A stretch of 64,000 bases of DNA. Origin: JAPORK01 sp026710285. GTDB taxonomy: Bacteria > Pseudomonadota > Gammaproteobacteria > Pseudomonadales > Endozoicomonadaceae. The stretch covers positions 2,418,001-2,482,000 of the forward strand of contig OZ241746.1 in assembly GCA_965201045.1 (NCBI GenBank). The letters run 5' to 3'. Positions within the stretch are counted from its first letter, which is position 1, and every line of letters starts with the position of its first letter. Positions 16,078-27,414 of the stretch are shown here, piece by piece. The notes under the pieces were generated by a model that did no database searches, was not told where the DNA came from, and saw only the letters and a list, made by a program, of their open reading frames with translations. The translations under genes and the position numbers were made by a program.

Positions 16078-19000
16078 ATGAAAAAGTTTATTCAGAAATT
16101 ATGCTTATTTATTTATATGTTGTTAATTTTACTCCTGTGTCCCTGCTTTGGAAAAATTAATCCAGCCATAAGAAAAAACAACACTGATCAATCTCATCAT
16201 TATCATGGTGATAAAATATTACTTAAGAAATCTGTTGTAAAGAATATCAAACATAAAAAAATCAAAACCAATAATGCTCAACCTTCACTTAAGTCATCAG
16301 GCAATGATAGTTTATCAATCTGGTCGAATTCTTTTAATTTTGCTAAAAGCGGCAATAGTGAAGTAGACCCAAGAACAGGTTCACTGCTTGTTTCTGTAGA
16401 AGCAGGTTTGTTGCTGAGTAATTTTGGTCATGGTCCTGATATTGATCTTGAGATGAATTATAACAGTATCGCAAAAGGCAATCCGGATCATCTAGGACGG
16501 GGCTGGGCATGGAATCTGACACATTATAATCCGGTAACCCATCAGTTAAGTACTTCCGGAGGGAAAAGTTTTTTTCTGCAACAACAAAGTGATGGTCGCT
16601 GGAGTCCACTGTATCATAAGCTAAAAGATGTGATAATTACCAGTGAAAAAGGGCATCTTGTGATTACTTCTGCAAATGGATTACGAGATATTTTAAACCA
16701 TGATGGTTATGAAACTCGTCTGGAACAAAAAAACGGCGATGGTGTTAATTTTAGTTATGTTGCTGGAAGCCACATATTAAAAAAAATAACAGATGATCAT
16801 GGTCATTCAATTCAGCTCATAATGAAAGATAATTATCTCACTGTTAGCAGCTATGATGTAAAGGGACAACCAGTAAATATTCGTATTGATTTAAATGAAG
16901 ATGAAGTACGTAATATTTGGTTTCCTGATACCCATCAGAAAATTACTGATAATTCCAATGTTGTTCATTTAAGTTATGGAAGTGATTCTGATGATCAGGG
17001 TTTGTTAACCAGTATTCATTATTTTACCGGAATGGAAAAAAAGTTTGTTTATGATTGTAAGCATGAGATGAAACAACCTACTGTTATTCCATATGATAAG
17101 AGTATCTTTCAGCCATTTGCACCCGTTTGTGTCGTAAAACAAGTTAGAGTAGTCCCCGGTGCAAATCAACCACCGATGATAGTAAATTATAGATATACAG
17201 CTATCAACAGTAACAATCATGATTATCTTGGTTATAACTCTGGTTTAATCAGCATGCCTGGTTTAAAGCGTGACATACTGTTTGAGGCGCCTGCCAGTTA
17301 TACTTATAAAACAGAAGAAGATAACGGACAAGTACAGGTTATCAGAACTTATGACAAATATCATTTATTGATTGACAGCAAAACAGTTAGTGATAAAGAT
17401 AATAAGTTGCTCAGTGAAACGCATGCTTATTTTTGTAGTACAGAAAAGGAAGATGGTTGTGCAAATACCAGTTTTGATCAGCTGCCGGTTACCTACTCTC
17501 TGCCTTTGAAGGTGGTTCACAAAAGCTGGGGAGATAACCTGTCGGCACCGACGGTAACTTCAATACAAAGAAGTTATGATGATAATGGACGGATAATTCG
17601 TGAAACTGACAGTTATGGTCGCAGAAAAGAAATAACTTACTGTCCGCAACATGGAGACAGCCATTGTCCTGCTACACAAGTTGGCTGGCCTGTCGCTACT
17701 CTGGCAGAAACAACAAAAATTTTTCCTGCCCCTGTAAACGAAAGTGTTCTTCTTTCACCGGTAATAACAACTATGGATTATCAAAAACAAAGTAATAGAA
17801 ATGGACAGGGATATATTCTGGTGCTTAATAAAAAAACAGTACAAAGCGGAAACATAAACCGGATAGAAACACGTGAATACTACCATGATAACACTAATCC
17901 ACTGACTTATGGTTTATTAAAGCAAAAACAGCTGGAAGGAACAGATCTTCCTGAAGGAAGTGTTAAAACAATTACGCATCATTATCAATATGCTTTAAAT
18001 AATGATGGTACTGAAACCATTACAGGTTATACAGATATAGCTGATAATCAGTCTGTATTATCATCAGTGACTGAAAAAAGCCTGTTTGTTCCTAAGATAT
18101 TACGTGTTATCTCTGCGGATAAGAAAAATATTCATAATCTCACGTATGATAACATGGATCGGTTGATAACACGAACTGATGGAGCGGGTACTCCTTTTGA
18201 AACAACAACCCATTATCAGTATACATTATCTGCAAGTGAAAATAGTGTTCTGGTAACTACGCCTGAAGGTATACAGAAGAAAGTAATTTTTGATGGTCTA
18301 GGGCGAATACTAAACACTTATGTAGAAAAAACTGATCATCAGGGGCATCTTCAGCACGGATTATGGCAGCAGCAAACACAAATACGTTACAATGCTGAAG
18401 GAAAAGTGGCAGAGAATACACGCTATATAGATAATGGTCAGAACAAAGGAATAGCATCAGCATTAACCACACATTTTGAATATGATAATTTAGGACGACT
18501 GATCAGAAAGCATCTGCCTGACGGAGAAACAGAAGTTACAAAATATGATGATGCACATCGTTGCATAGTTCATTACACACAAGATATAGATAATCATCGT
18601 ACCAGTGTAATAATTAATCTGAGTAATATTTTGGGAAAACCAATAAAACAGATTGTGTTACCTGTAACGTCAGGAATATTACCTTCTGTTGAATTGCTGT
18701 GTACTCAGGGAGATAAGCAGCCAGATGCAAAAGTTTCAACAATGACTTATGATGGGTTTGATCATCTTATAAGCACTAAAGATCCCATGGGTAAAATAGT
18801 GCAGTATCATCATGATGTTTTTGGACATGTGACAGAGATCATTGATCCTGTGGGTGATAAACTACATGATGTATATGATTTAACGGGTCACGTTATTCAA
18901 CATCTGGTCATGCCTGCTAAAGGCGGTCAATATCTGTTAGCATCAGCAGCCTTTAATGCCGCGGGTCAAAAGTTATGGTCAGCCGGAGAAGATGGTCAAA

Positions 19001-21549
19001 AAACAATCTGGCACTACAATATTAATGGTGAAGTATCTGATGTCTATAAGCCAAATGGACATCATATTACGATGGATTACAACATAATTGGACTACCTAT
19101 AAAAGACAGCCTGGATGGAAAGCCGTTTTTGCAGGTAAATTATGATCATATTAGTCATCAACCCTTAACAGTGACTGATAATACCGGTGTTATCACTTAT
19201 CACTATCTGAATGACAGATTGCTGGAAGGTGTAACACAAAAAGGAATTAATGGGTATTATGATAGCTGTTATTCCTTTGCTTATGATAATTACCATCGTC
19301 TTATAAGTCGTACAGATGCGCATAATAATAAGACTATTTATACTTTTGATACACTGGGAAGACCTACAGGAAAAACATATCAGGAAAATAACAAGAGTGC
19401 AGTACAGGTTGACCGGTTAATGTATGGTGCTTTTTCCCGTATAGTAAAAAGAGTATATGGTAATGGTACAGAGCGTACACTTTCTTATGGTCCGTGGGGT
19501 CAGGTAAGCATAATAAAAGACAGAAGAAATGAAAAACTTCTTTATGCTTCATCCTTTGTCTATGATGCTGATGGAAACATTGTGCGTTTAACACGTACAG
19601 ATGATAAGAATAATAAGTCAGTAGTTAACTATAGCTATGATCGTATGAATAACATGGTTACGATGGATTGCCAGGGAGATAACATGCTTTGTCCACATGA
19701 TACAACATTCCGTAGTGGTAATCTAAAAACAGCACCAGTTATTATACAACAAGACTATCGTTTTACACCACTAAATCGTATCGCAAGTGTTACAGAAAAA
19801 CTGGTCGACACCTCATCTTATCAACAGCGCTCCTTGAGTAAAAACATGACTTATGCTTACTCAAATAGCAAAGCTCCTTTAAGATTAACGGCTGTCAGTA
19901 CACAGTGGAATAACCAGCAACCTGATACTCATACATTTACTTATGATACAACAGGAAATATGACGACGGATGGTGAAGGTAATAAAATCAGCTACAACGC
20001 ATTTAATCAAATAACACGTGTAGTTAATACAGCAGGTTCGACGAGCAGTTATGATTATGACGGACAGGGGAAAGAAGTAAAATCGGTCACGGCACAGGGA
20101 GCTCGACAAATGATTTATCAGGGACAATCACTGAGTGGAGAAATAATAACAGGTACAGACAACGACATACATTATATTGATTATCCGGCAGCAGGAATTA
20201 AAACTACTGATAATACGATTACTGATTGGTATGAAAGCAATTATAAAGGAGACATTATTGGTGTATACAAGAAAGATAAAAAATCAGGCGAGTGGATAGT
20301 ACAACAGCACAGAATTTATAGTCCATACGGTATGGTATGGTCTTATGATAAAAAGAATACAACGCTTGCAGATTTTCAGCAAACACTAAAAGGATTTGAT
20401 GGCGAAATAACCGATTCTGCAACAGGCTGGCAGTTTTTGGGAGCAGGTCACCGTACTTATAACCCGGCTCAACGTTATTTCTTCAGCGAAGATCCAGCTG
20501 GTGACGGCTATGCATTTGGTAGTAATAATCCGGTAATGAACAGTGATCCGAGCGGTAATATACCAAAATGGTTAGGTAAAGTAACCAGTATAGCCAGTAC
20601 TGTTTTGAGTTTGGGTTTAACCAGATCCCATAATAAATTTATCAGAGGAATTGGTAGATCGCTATTCTTTGCGGTTACAGCAGCAAGCCTTGCAACCTTT
20701 GCTATTGGACTGGTTTTTGCAGTTCCTGCTGCATTAACTTTTGCATCATCAGCTAAGCCTGCCAATAAGGGTTTACAAACAGCTGCAATGACTTCAGGAA
20801 TGGTTTGTACAGGTGCAATGTTTGCAGCAGGTGTTTTAACCATGGGGGCAGGCATCTATGCAGCTGCAGGTGCACTGGCAACACTTTTTAGAGGTATGCG
20901 TACGCTAGCCAGTTTCTTGTCAGGAGTGGATGCCTTCCAGGCAGTTGCTGATGAGACAGCAAATGATATTGTAGAAGGAGTTGGTAATCTGCCTGCAGCA
21001 GAAGGTTCAGGTAGTGCGGCAGCAAATTCAAATAACGTAACAGAGAGTGCAGGTAGTGCCGCGGAGCAGATTGTACAAGAAGAATCATCCACGGCTATAA
21101 AGCAAGCCATTATTACTCAGGATGCTAGCTCTTTCAGTCGGGAGGAGATTCCGGTATATGTTCTTCCAGAACCGGAAATTGATATGTTTTATATAAAAAA
21201 GCTGCCATCAGAAGGGCTTCAGTTACTCAATTTTATTGATATGAATAAATATATAGAGCAGGAAGGTGAAAATATTTACGACGAGATTCTTCTACAATAT
21301 GAAGGTGGAGATTTCTTTGAATCAGCATACAGATTATTAAAACCCGGCGGAAAGCTATATATTATAAATCCCAATATAGAAGCATATTCATCTTTATATC
21401 GTAAGTATGAATTCAATGGCTTGGAATTTTTTGATTCCCACAATATATCTTCTTGCGAAGTAAATCAATTTGCACGTATAAGTCATTTTGAGATTTCAGG
21501 GGATTTTGAAGCTCAGGGTGTTAGGTTGATACTTGTATTTAAAAAATGA
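16078..21549 (+). CDS. Exported RHS/YD-repeat protein, copy 1
   Basis: An 1823-aa RHS protein. Residues 1-25 form a Sec signal peptide (MKKFIQKLCLFIYMLL...CFG). The exported part starts KINPAIRKN and has no lipobox. Next come a conserved N-terminal block with SGNSEVDPRTGSLL and LGRGWAWNLTHYNP, and long YD-repeat shell sequence with many [YF]D..G.....D repeats. The core ends at NNPVMNSDPSGN, and an Ala/Gly-rich hydrophobic stretch of ~90 residues follows. The tip contains IYDEIL and LLKPGGKLYI. ATG 16069 would add three residues; 16078 aligns with the paralogues. It is the first gene of the array and shares patches (YHYLNDRLLEG, NIRIDLNEDE) with copy 5 but not with copies 2-4 and 6, a sign of gene conversion. 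No VgrG or PAAR domain is present. Confidence 0.92.
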   Translation: MKKFIQKLCLFIYMLLILLLCPCFGKINPAIRKNNTDQSHHYHGDKILLKKSVVKNIKHKKIKTNNAQPSLKSSGNDSLSIWSNSFNFAKSGNSEVDPRTGSLLVSVEAGLLLSNFGHGPDIDLEMNYNSIAKGNPDHLGRGWAWNLTHYNPVTHQLSTSGGKSFFLQQQSDGRWSPLYHKLKDVIITSEKGHLVITSANGLRDILNHDGYETRLEQKNGDGVNFSYVAGSHILKKITDDHGHSIQLIMKDNYLTVSSYDVKGQPVNIRIDLNEDEVRNIWFPDTHQKITDNSNVVHLSYGSDSDDQGLLTSIHYFTGMEKKFVYDCKHEMKQPTVIPYDKSIFQPFAPVCVVKQVRVVPGANQPPMIVNYRYTAINSNNHDYLGYNSGLISMPGLKRDILFEAPASYTYKTEEDNGQVQVIRTYDKYHLLIDSKTVSDKDNKLLSETHAYFCSTEKEDGCANTSFDQLPVTYSLPLKVVHKSWGDNLSAPTVTSIQRSYDDNGRIIRETDSYGRRKEITYCPQHGDSHCPATQVGWPVATLAETTKIFPAPVNESVLLSPVITTMDYQKQSNRNGQGYILVLNKKTVQSGNINRIETREYYHDNTNPLTYGLLKQKQLEGTDLPEGSVKTITHHYQYALNNDGTETITGYTDIADNQSVLSSVTEKSLFVPKILRVISADKKNIHNLTYDNMDRLITRTDGAGTPFETTTHYQYTLSASENSVLVTTPEGIQKKVIFDGLGRILNTYVEKTDHQGHLQHGLWQQQTQIRYNAEGKVAENTRYIDNGQNKGIASALTTHFEYDNLGRLIRKHLPDGETEVTKYDDAHRCIVHYTQDIDNHRTSVIINLSNILGKPIKQIVLPVTSGILPSVELLCTQGDKQPDAKVSTMTYDGFDHLISTKDPMGKIVQYHHDVFGHVTEIIDPVGDKLHDVYDLTGHVIQHLVMPAKGGQYLLASAAFNAAGQKLWSAGEDGQKTIWHYNINGEVSDVYKPNGHHITMDYNIIGLPIKDSLDGKPFLQVNYDHISHQPLTVTDNTGVITYHYLNDRLLEGVTQKGINGYYDSCYSFAYDNYHRLISRTDAHNNKTIYTFDTLGRPTGKTYQENNKSAVQVDRLMYGAFSRIVKRVYGNGTERTLSYGPWGQVSIIKDRRNEKLLYASSFVYDADGNIVRLTRTDDKNNKSVVNYSYDRMNNMVTMDCQGDNMLCPHDTTFRSGNLKTAPVIIQQDYRFTPLNRIASVTEKLVDTSSYQQRSLSKNMTYAYSNSKAPLRLTAVSTQWNNQQPDTHTFTYDTTGNMTTDGEGNKISYNAFNQITRVVNTAGSTSSYDYDGQGKEVKSVTAQGARQMIYQGQSLSGEIITGTDNDIHYIDYPAAGIKTTDNTITDWYESNYKGDIIGVYKKDKKSGEWIVQQHRIYSPYGMVWSYDKKNTTLADFQQTLKGFDGEITDSATGWQFLGAGHRTYNPAQRYFFSEDPAGDGYAFGSNNPVMNSDPSGNIPKWLGKVTSIASTVLSLGLTRSHNKFIRGIGRSLFFAVTAASLATFAIGLVFAVPAALTFASSAKPANKGLQTAAMTSGMVCTGAMFAAGVLTMGAGIYAAAGALATLFRGMRTLASFLSGVDAFQAVADETANDIVEGVGNLPAAEGSGSAAANSNNVTESAGSAAEQIVQEESSTAIKQAIITQDASSFSREEIPVYVLPEPEIDMFYIKKLPSEGLQLLNFIDMNKYIEQEGENIYDEILLQYEGGDFFESAYRLLKPGGKLYIINPNIEAYSSLYRKYEFNGLEFFDSHNISSCEVNQFARISHFEISGDFEAQGVRLILVFKK

Positions 21550-21745
21550 TAATGATGGCAATATTACCAGCTTGCAACAAAGCGATTATCAGATTGATAA
21601 ATCAACAGTATACTACACAGCTGATGATCTGAATAATTTGCTTGCAATGAATTATCAGGGGTATAACATGCTTTGTCTACATGATATGCTGTTTCACTGA
21701 TAATCTTCAAGTAGCTCTGGTTATTTTACAACAACAATTATAACT
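21550..21745 (+). pseudogene. RHS core relic after copy 1
   Basis: Immediately after the stop the DNA reads NDGNITSLQQSDYQ, then DDLNNLLAMNYQGYNML and CLHDMLFH before a stop. This aligns with the core of copy 7 (DADGNITSLQKSDDQ, DNLNNLVAMNCKGYNMF, CPHDTAF) better than with copies 1-6. It is therefore the remains of another RHS gene behind the current C-terminus. Confidence 0.75.
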
Positions 21746-21791
21746 ATCATATTGCCTGACTTAAAAATACAAGTCACTATTTTATTATTTC

Positions 21792-21845
21792 AAAATTAAA
21801 ATTAAAATTAAAATTAAAATTAAAATTAAAACTAAAACTAAAACT
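21792..21845 (+). repeat. Hexanucleotide tract before RHS copy 2 (9 units)
   Basis: Six AAAATT units and three AAAACT units in a row, then AAAAATTTTTGTCT. It is the longest tract of the set and ends 91 bp before ATG 21937. Confidence 0.9.
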
Positions 21846-21936
21846 AAAAATTTTTGTCTAAATTTAAGAAGATTTTTACTTTAATATATTACACTGACTT
21901 TTAATTTAACAAACTATTATAAGAAAGATACGAAAC

Positions 21937-24900
21937 ATGGAAAAAGTTATTCAAAAATTATGCTTGTTTATTCACATGCTGTTAATTTCACTCCTGTGTC
22001 TTTGCTTTGGAAAAATTAATCCAGCCATAAGAAAAAACAAAGCTGACCAATATCATTATTATCATGATGGTCAAGCATCACTTAAGAAATCTGTTGTAAA
22101 TGTAAATAATATCAAACATAAAAAAATCAAAACCAATAATGCTCAACCTTCACTTAAGTCATCAGGCAATGATAGTTTATCAATCTGGTCGAATTCTTTT
22201 AATTTTGCTAAAAGCGGCAATAGTGAAGTAGACCCAAGAACAGGTTCACTGCTTGTTTCTGTAAAAGCAGGTTTGTTGCTGAGTAATTTTGGTCATGGTC
22301 CTGATATTGATCTTGAGATGAATTATAACAGTATCGCAAAAGGCAATCCGGATCATCTAGGACGGGGCTGGGCATGGAATCTGACACATTATAATCCGGT
22401 AACCCATCAGTTAAGTACTTCCGGGGGGAAAAGTTTTTTTCTGCAACAACAAAGTGATGGTCGCTGGAGTCCACTGTATCATAAGCTAAAAGATGTGATA
22501 ATTACCAGTGAAAAAGGACATCTTGTGATTACTTCTGCAAATGGATTACGAGATATTTTAAACCATGATGGTTATGAAACTCGTCTGGAACAAAAAAACG
22601 GCGATGGTGTTAATTTTAGTTATGTTGCTGGAAGCCACATATTAAAAAAAATAACAGATGATCATGGTCATTCAATTCAGCTCATAATGAAAGATAATTA
22701 TCTCACTGTTAGCAGCTATGATGTAAAAGGACAGCCAGTAAATATTCGTATTGGTTTAAATGAAGATGAAGTGCGTAATATTTGGTTTCCTGATAACCAT
22801 CAGAAAATTACTGATAACTCCAATGTTGTTCATTTAAGTTATGGAAGTGATTCTGATAATCAGGGTTTGTTAACCGGTATTCATTATTTTACCGGAATGG
22901 AAAAAAAGTTTGTTTATGATTGTAAGCATGAGATGAAACAACCTACTGTCATTCCATATGATAAGAGTATCTTTCAGCCATTTGCACCCGTTTGTGTCGT
23001 AGAGCAAGTCAGAGTAATCCCTGGTGCAAATCAACCACCGATGATAGTAAATTATAGATATACAGCTATCAACAGTAATAATCATGATTATCTTGGTTAT
23101 AACTCTGGTTTAATCAGCATGCCTGGTTTAAAGCGTGACATACTGTTTGAGGCACCTGCCAGTTATACTTATAAAACAGAAGAAGATAACGGACAAGTAC
23201 AGGTTATCAGAACTTATGACAAATATCATTTATTGATTGACAGCAAAACAGTTAGTGATAAAGATAATAAGTTGCTCAGTGAAACGCATGCTTATTTTTG
23301 TAGTACAGAAAAGGAAGATGGTTGTGCAAATACCAGTTTTGATCAGCTGCCGGTTACCTACTCTCTGCCTTTGAAGGTGGTTCACAAAAGCTGGGGAGAT
23401 AACCTGTCGGCACCGACGGTAACTTCAATACAAAGAAGTTATGATGATAATGGACGGATAATTCGTGAAACTGACAGTTATGGTCGCAGAAAAGAAATAA
23501 CTTACTGTCCGCAATATGGAGACAGCCATTGTCCTGCTACACAAGTTGGCTGGCCTGTGGCTACTCTGGCAGAAACAACAAAAATTTTTCCTGCCCCTGT
23601 AAACGAAAGTGTTCTTCTTTCACCGGTAATAACAACCATGGATTATCAAAAACAAAGTAATAGAAATGGACAGGGATATATTCTGGTGCTTAATAAAAAA
23701 ACAGTACAAAGCGGAAACATAAACCGGATAGAAATACGTGAATATTACCATGATAACACTAATCTACTGACTTATGGTTTATTAAAGCAAAAACAGCTGG
23801 AAGGAACAGATCTTCCTGAAGGAAGTGTTAAAACAATTACGCATCATTATCAGTATGCTTTAAATAATGATGGTACTGAAACCATTACAGGTTATACAGA
23901 TATAGCTGATAATCAGTCTGTATTATCATCGGTGACTGAAAAAAGCCTGTTTGTTCCTAAGATATTACGTGTTATCTCTGCGGATAAGAAAAATATTCAT
24001 AATCTCACGTATGATAACATGGATCGGTTGATAACACGAACTGATGGAGCGGGTACTCCTTTTGAAACAACAACCCATTATCAGTATACATTATCTGCAA
24101 GTGAAAATAGTGTTCTGGTAACTACGCCTGAAGGTATACAGAAGAAAGTAATTTTTGATGGTCTAGGGCGAATACTAACCACTTATGTAGAAAAAACTGA
24201 TCATCAGGGGCATCTTCAGCACGGATTATGGCAGCAGCAAACACAAATACGTTACAATGCTGAAGGAAAAGTGGCAGAGAATACACGCTATATAGATAAT
24301 GGTCAGAACAAAGGAATAGCGTCAGCATTAACCACACATTTTGAATATGATAATTTAGGACGACTGATCAGAAAGCATCTGCCTGACGGAGAAACAGAAG
24401 TTACAAAATATGATGATGCACATCGTTGCATAGTTCATTACACACAAGATATAGATAATCATCGTACCAGTGTAATAATTAATCTGAGTAATATTTTGGG
24501 AAAACCAATAAAACAGATTGTGTTACCTGCAACATCCGGCATCTTACCTTCTGTTGAAGTGCTGTGTACTCAGGGAGATAAGCAACCAGATGCAAAAGTT
24601 TCAACAATGACTTATGATGGGTTTGATCATCTTATAAGCACTAAAGATCCCATGGGTAAAATAGTGCAGTATCATCATGATGTTTTTGGACATGTGACAG
24701 AGATCATTGATCCTGTGGGTGATAAACTACATGATGTATATGATTTAACGGGTCATGTTATTCAACATCTGGTCATGCCTGCTAAAGGCGGTCAATATCT
24801 GTTAGCATCAGCAGCCTTTAATGCCGCGGGTCAAAAGTTATGGTCAGCCGGAGAAGATGGTCAAAAAACAATCTGGCACTACAATATTAATGGTGAAGTA

Positions 24901-27414
24901 TCTGATGTCTATAAGCCAAATGGACATCATATTACGATGGATTACAACATAATTGGACTACCTATAAAAGACAGCCTGGATGGAAAGCCGTTTTTACAGG
25001 TAAATTATGATCATATTAGTCATCAACCCTTAACAGTGACTGATAATACCGGTGTTACCACTTATCACTATCGGGACGACAGATTACTGGAAAGTGCAAC
25101 ACACAAAGGCATTAATGGATATCCTGACACCTCTTATTCCCTTACTTATGATAATTACCATCGTCTTATAAGTCGTACAGATACGCATAATAATAAGACT
25201 ATTTATACTTTTGATACACTGGGAAGACCTACAGGAAAAACATATCAGGAAAATAACAAGAGTGCAGTACAGGTTGACCGGTTAATGTATGGTGCTTTTT
25301 CCCGTATAGTAAAAAGAGTATATGGTAATGGTACAGAGCGTACACTTTCTTATGATCCGTGGGGTCAGGTAAGCATAATAAAAGACAGAAGAAATGAAAA
25401 ACTTCTTTATGCTTCATCCTTTGTCTATGATGCTGATGGAAACATTGTGCGTTTAACACGTACAGATGACCAGAATAATAAGTCAGTGGTTAGCTATAGC
25501 TATGATCGTATGAATAACATGGTTACGATGGATTGCCAGGGAGATAACATGCTTTGTCCACATGATACAACATTCCGTAGTGGTAATCTAAAAACAGCAC
25601 CAGTTATTATACAACAAGACTATCGTTTTACACCACTAAATCGTATCGAAAGTGTTACAGAAAAACTGGTCGACACCTCATCTTATCAACAGCGCTCCTT
25701 GAGTAAAAACATGACTTATGCTTACTCAAATAGCAAAGCTCCTTTAAGATTAACGGCTGTCAGTACACAGTGGAATAACCAGCAACCTGATACTCATACA
25801 TTTACTTATGATACAACAGGAAATATGACGACGGATGGTGAAGGTAATAAAATCAGCTACAACGCATTTAATCAAATAACACGTGTAGTTAATACAGCAG
25901 GTTCGACGAGCAGTTATGATTATGACGGACAGGGGAAAGAAGTAAAATCGGTCACGGCACAGGGAGCTCGACAAATGATTTATCAGGGACAATCACTGAG
26001 TGGAGAAATAATAACAGGTACAGACAACGACATACATTATATTGATTATCCGGCAGCAGGAATTAAAACTACTGATAATACGATTACTGATTGGTATGAA
26101 AGCAATTATAAAGGAGACATTATTTGTGTATACAAGAAAGATAAAAAATCAGGCGAGTGGATAGTACAACAGCACAGAATTTATAGTCCATACGGTATGG
26201 TATGGTCTTATGATAAAAAGAATACAACGCTTGCAGGTTTTCAGCAAACACTAAAAGGATTTGATGGCGAAATAACCGATTCTGCAACAGGCTGGCAGTT
26301 TTTGGGAGCAGGTCACCGTACTTATAACCCGGCTCAACGTTATTTCTTCAGCGAAGATCCAGCTGGTGACGGCTATGCATTTGGTAGTAATAATCCGGTA
26401 ATGAACAGTGATCCGAGCGGTAATATACCAAAATGGTTAGGTAAAGTAACCAGTATAGCCAGTACTGTTTTGAGTTTGGGTTTAACCAGATCCCATAATA
26501 AATTTATCAGAGGAATTGGCAGATCGCTATTCTTCGCGGTTACAGCAGCAAGCCTTGCAACCTTTGCTATTGGACTGGTTTTTGCAGTTCCTGCTGCACT
26601 AACTTTTGCATCATCAGCTAAGCCTGCTAATAAGGGTTTACAAACAGCTGCAATGACTTCAGGAATGGTTTGTACAGGTGCAATGTTTGCAGCAGGTGTT
26701 TTAACCATGGGGGCAGGCATCTATGCAGCTGCAGGCGCACTGGCAACACTTTTTAGAGGTATGCGTACGCTAGCCAGTTTCTTGTCAGGAGTGGATGCCT
26801 TCCAGGCAGTTGCTGATGAGACAGCAAGTAATATTGTAGAGGGAGCTGATAATCTGTCAGCAGCAGAGGGTTCAGGTAGTGCAGCAGCAAATTCAAATAG
26901 CGTAACAGAGAGTGCAGGTAATGCAGCGGAGCAGATTGTACAAGAAGAATCATCCACGGCTATAAAGCAAGCCATTATTACTCAGGATGCTAGCTCTTTC
27001 AATCGGGATGAGATTCCTGTATATGTTATTCCACAACTGGAAATTGATATGTTTTATATGAAAAAGCTGCCATCAGAAGGACTCCAGCTTCTCAATCTTA
27101 TTGATATGAATAAATATATAGAGCAGGAAGGTGAAAATATTTACGACGAAATTCTCATACAATATGAAGTTGGAAATTTCTTTGAATCAGCATACAGATT
27201 ATTAAAACCCGGCGGAAAGCTATATATTATAAATCCCAATATAGAAGCAGGTTCATCTTTATATCGTAAGTATGTATTGAATAGCTTGCAATTTTTTAAT
27301 TACCGCAATATATCTGCTTGCGGAGTAAATCAATTTGCAAGTATGAGTCATTTTGAGATTTCAGGGGATTTTGAAGCTCAGGGTGTTAAGTTGATACTTG
27401 TATTTAAAAAATGA
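21937..27414 (+). CDS. Exported RHS/YD-repeat protein, copy 2
   Basis: An 1825-aa paralogue of copy 1. The signal peptide is residues 1-25 (MEKVIQKLCLFIHMLLISLL...CFG), the shell core ends at Asp1492 in NSDPSGN, the hydrophobic stretch spans about 1520-1610, and the tip signature begins near 1727 (YIEQEGENIYDEIL...LLKPGGKLYI). AGAAAG lies 9 bases before the ATG as a modest ribosome site. The first 1,500 codons are almost identical to copy 1, except for a patch around 25070-25140 (YHYRDDRLLESATHKG) that matches copies 3, 4 and 6. The tip belongs to group A with copies 1 and 3 and differs from them by scattered substitutions. The protein is probably displayed or released outside the inner membrane; the substrate is unknown. 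Confidence 0.93.
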   Translation: MEKVIQKLCLFIHMLLISLLCLCFGKINPAIRKNKADQYHYYHDGQASLKKSVVNVNNIKHKKIKTNNAQPSLKSSGNDSLSIWSNSFNFAKSGNSEVDPRTGSLLVSVKAGLLLSNFGHGPDIDLEMNYNSIAKGNPDHLGRGWAWNLTHYNPVTHQLSTSGGKSFFLQQQSDGRWSPLYHKLKDVIITSEKGHLVITSANGLRDILNHDGYETRLEQKNGDGVNFSYVAGSHILKKITDDHGHSIQLIMKDNYLTVSSYDVKGQPVNIRIGLNEDEVRNIWFPDNHQKITDNSNVVHLSYGSDSDNQGLLTGIHYFTGMEKKFVYDCKHEMKQPTVIPYDKSIFQPFAPVCVVEQVRVIPGANQPPMIVNYRYTAINSNNHDYLGYNSGLISMPGLKRDILFEAPASYTYKTEEDNGQVQVIRTYDKYHLLIDSKTVSDKDNKLLSETHAYFCSTEKEDGCANTSFDQLPVTYSLPLKVVHKSWGDNLSAPTVTSIQRSYDDNGRIIRETDSYGRRKEITYCPQYGDSHCPATQVGWPVATLAETTKIFPAPVNESVLLSPVITTMDYQKQSNRNGQGYILVLNKKTVQSGNINRIEIREYYHDNTNLLTYGLLKQKQLEGTDLPEGSVKTITHHYQYALNNDGTETITGYTDIADNQSVLSSVTEKSLFVPKILRVISADKKNIHNLTYDNMDRLITRTDGAGTPFETTTHYQYTLSASENSVLVTTPEGIQKKVIFDGLGRILTTYVEKTDHQGHLQHGLWQQQTQIRYNAEGKVAENTRYIDNGQNKGIASALTTHFEYDNLGRLIRKHLPDGETEVTKYDDAHRCIVHYTQDIDNHRTSVIINLSNILGKPIKQIVLPATSGILPSVEVLCTQGDKQPDAKVSTMTYDGFDHLISTKDPMGKIVQYHHDVFGHVTEIIDPVGDKLHDVYDLTGHVIQHLVMPAKGGQYLLASAAFNAAGQKLWSAGEDGQKTIWHYNINGEVSDVYKPNGHHITMDYNIIGLPIKDSLDGKPFLQVNYDHISHQPLTVTDNTGVTTYHYRDDRLLESATHKGINGYPDTSYSLTYDNYHRLISRTDTHNNKTIYTFDTLGRPTGKTYQENNKSAVQVDRLMYGAFSRIVKRVYGNGTERTLSYDPWGQVSIIKDRRNEKLLYASSFVYDADGNIVRLTRTDDQNNKSVVSYSYDRMNNMVTMDCQGDNMLCPHDTTFRSGNLKTAPVIIQQDYRFTPLNRIESVTEKLVDTSSYQQRSLSKNMTYAYSNSKAPLRLTAVSTQWNNQQPDTHTFTYDTTGNMTTDGEGNKISYNAFNQITRVVNTAGSTSSYDYDGQGKEVKSVTAQGARQMIYQGQSLSGEIITGTDNDIHYIDYPAAGIKTTDNTITDWYESNYKGDIICVYKKDKKSGEWIVQQHRIYSPYGMVWSYDKKNTTLAGFQQTLKGFDGEITDSATGWQFLGAGHRTYNPAQRYFFSEDPAGDGYAFGSNNPVMNSDPSGNIPKWLGKVTSIASTVLSLGLTRSHNKFIRGIGRSLFFAVTAASLATFAIGLVFAVPAALTFASSAKPANKGLQTAAMTSGMVCTGAMFAAGVLTMGAGIYAAAGALATLFRGMRTLASFLSGVDAFQAVADETASNIVEGADNLSAAEGSGSAAANSNSVTESAGNAAEQIVQEESSTAIKQAIITQDASSFNRDEIPVYVIPQLEIDMFYMKKLPSEGLQLLNLIDMNKYIEQEGENIYDEILIQYEVGNFFESAYRLLKPGGKLYIINPNIEAGSSLYRKYVLNSLQFFNYRNISACGVNQFASMSHFEISGDFEAQGVKLILVFKK

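Noticed and set aside
20508..20855. Minus-strand 115-codon open frame repeated in every RHS copy (also at 26373, 32195, 38068, 50431), plus other recurring antisense frames
   Set aside because: It lies opposite the conserved hydrophobic coding stretch, has no ribosome site, and is conserved only because the plus-strand gene is. It is a shadow frame.
21550..21936. Small immunity gene after RHS copy 1
   Set aside because: The gap holds an RHS core relic with stops, a repeat tract and the next promoter region; no ORF with a ribosome site is present. The same holds for the other gaps.
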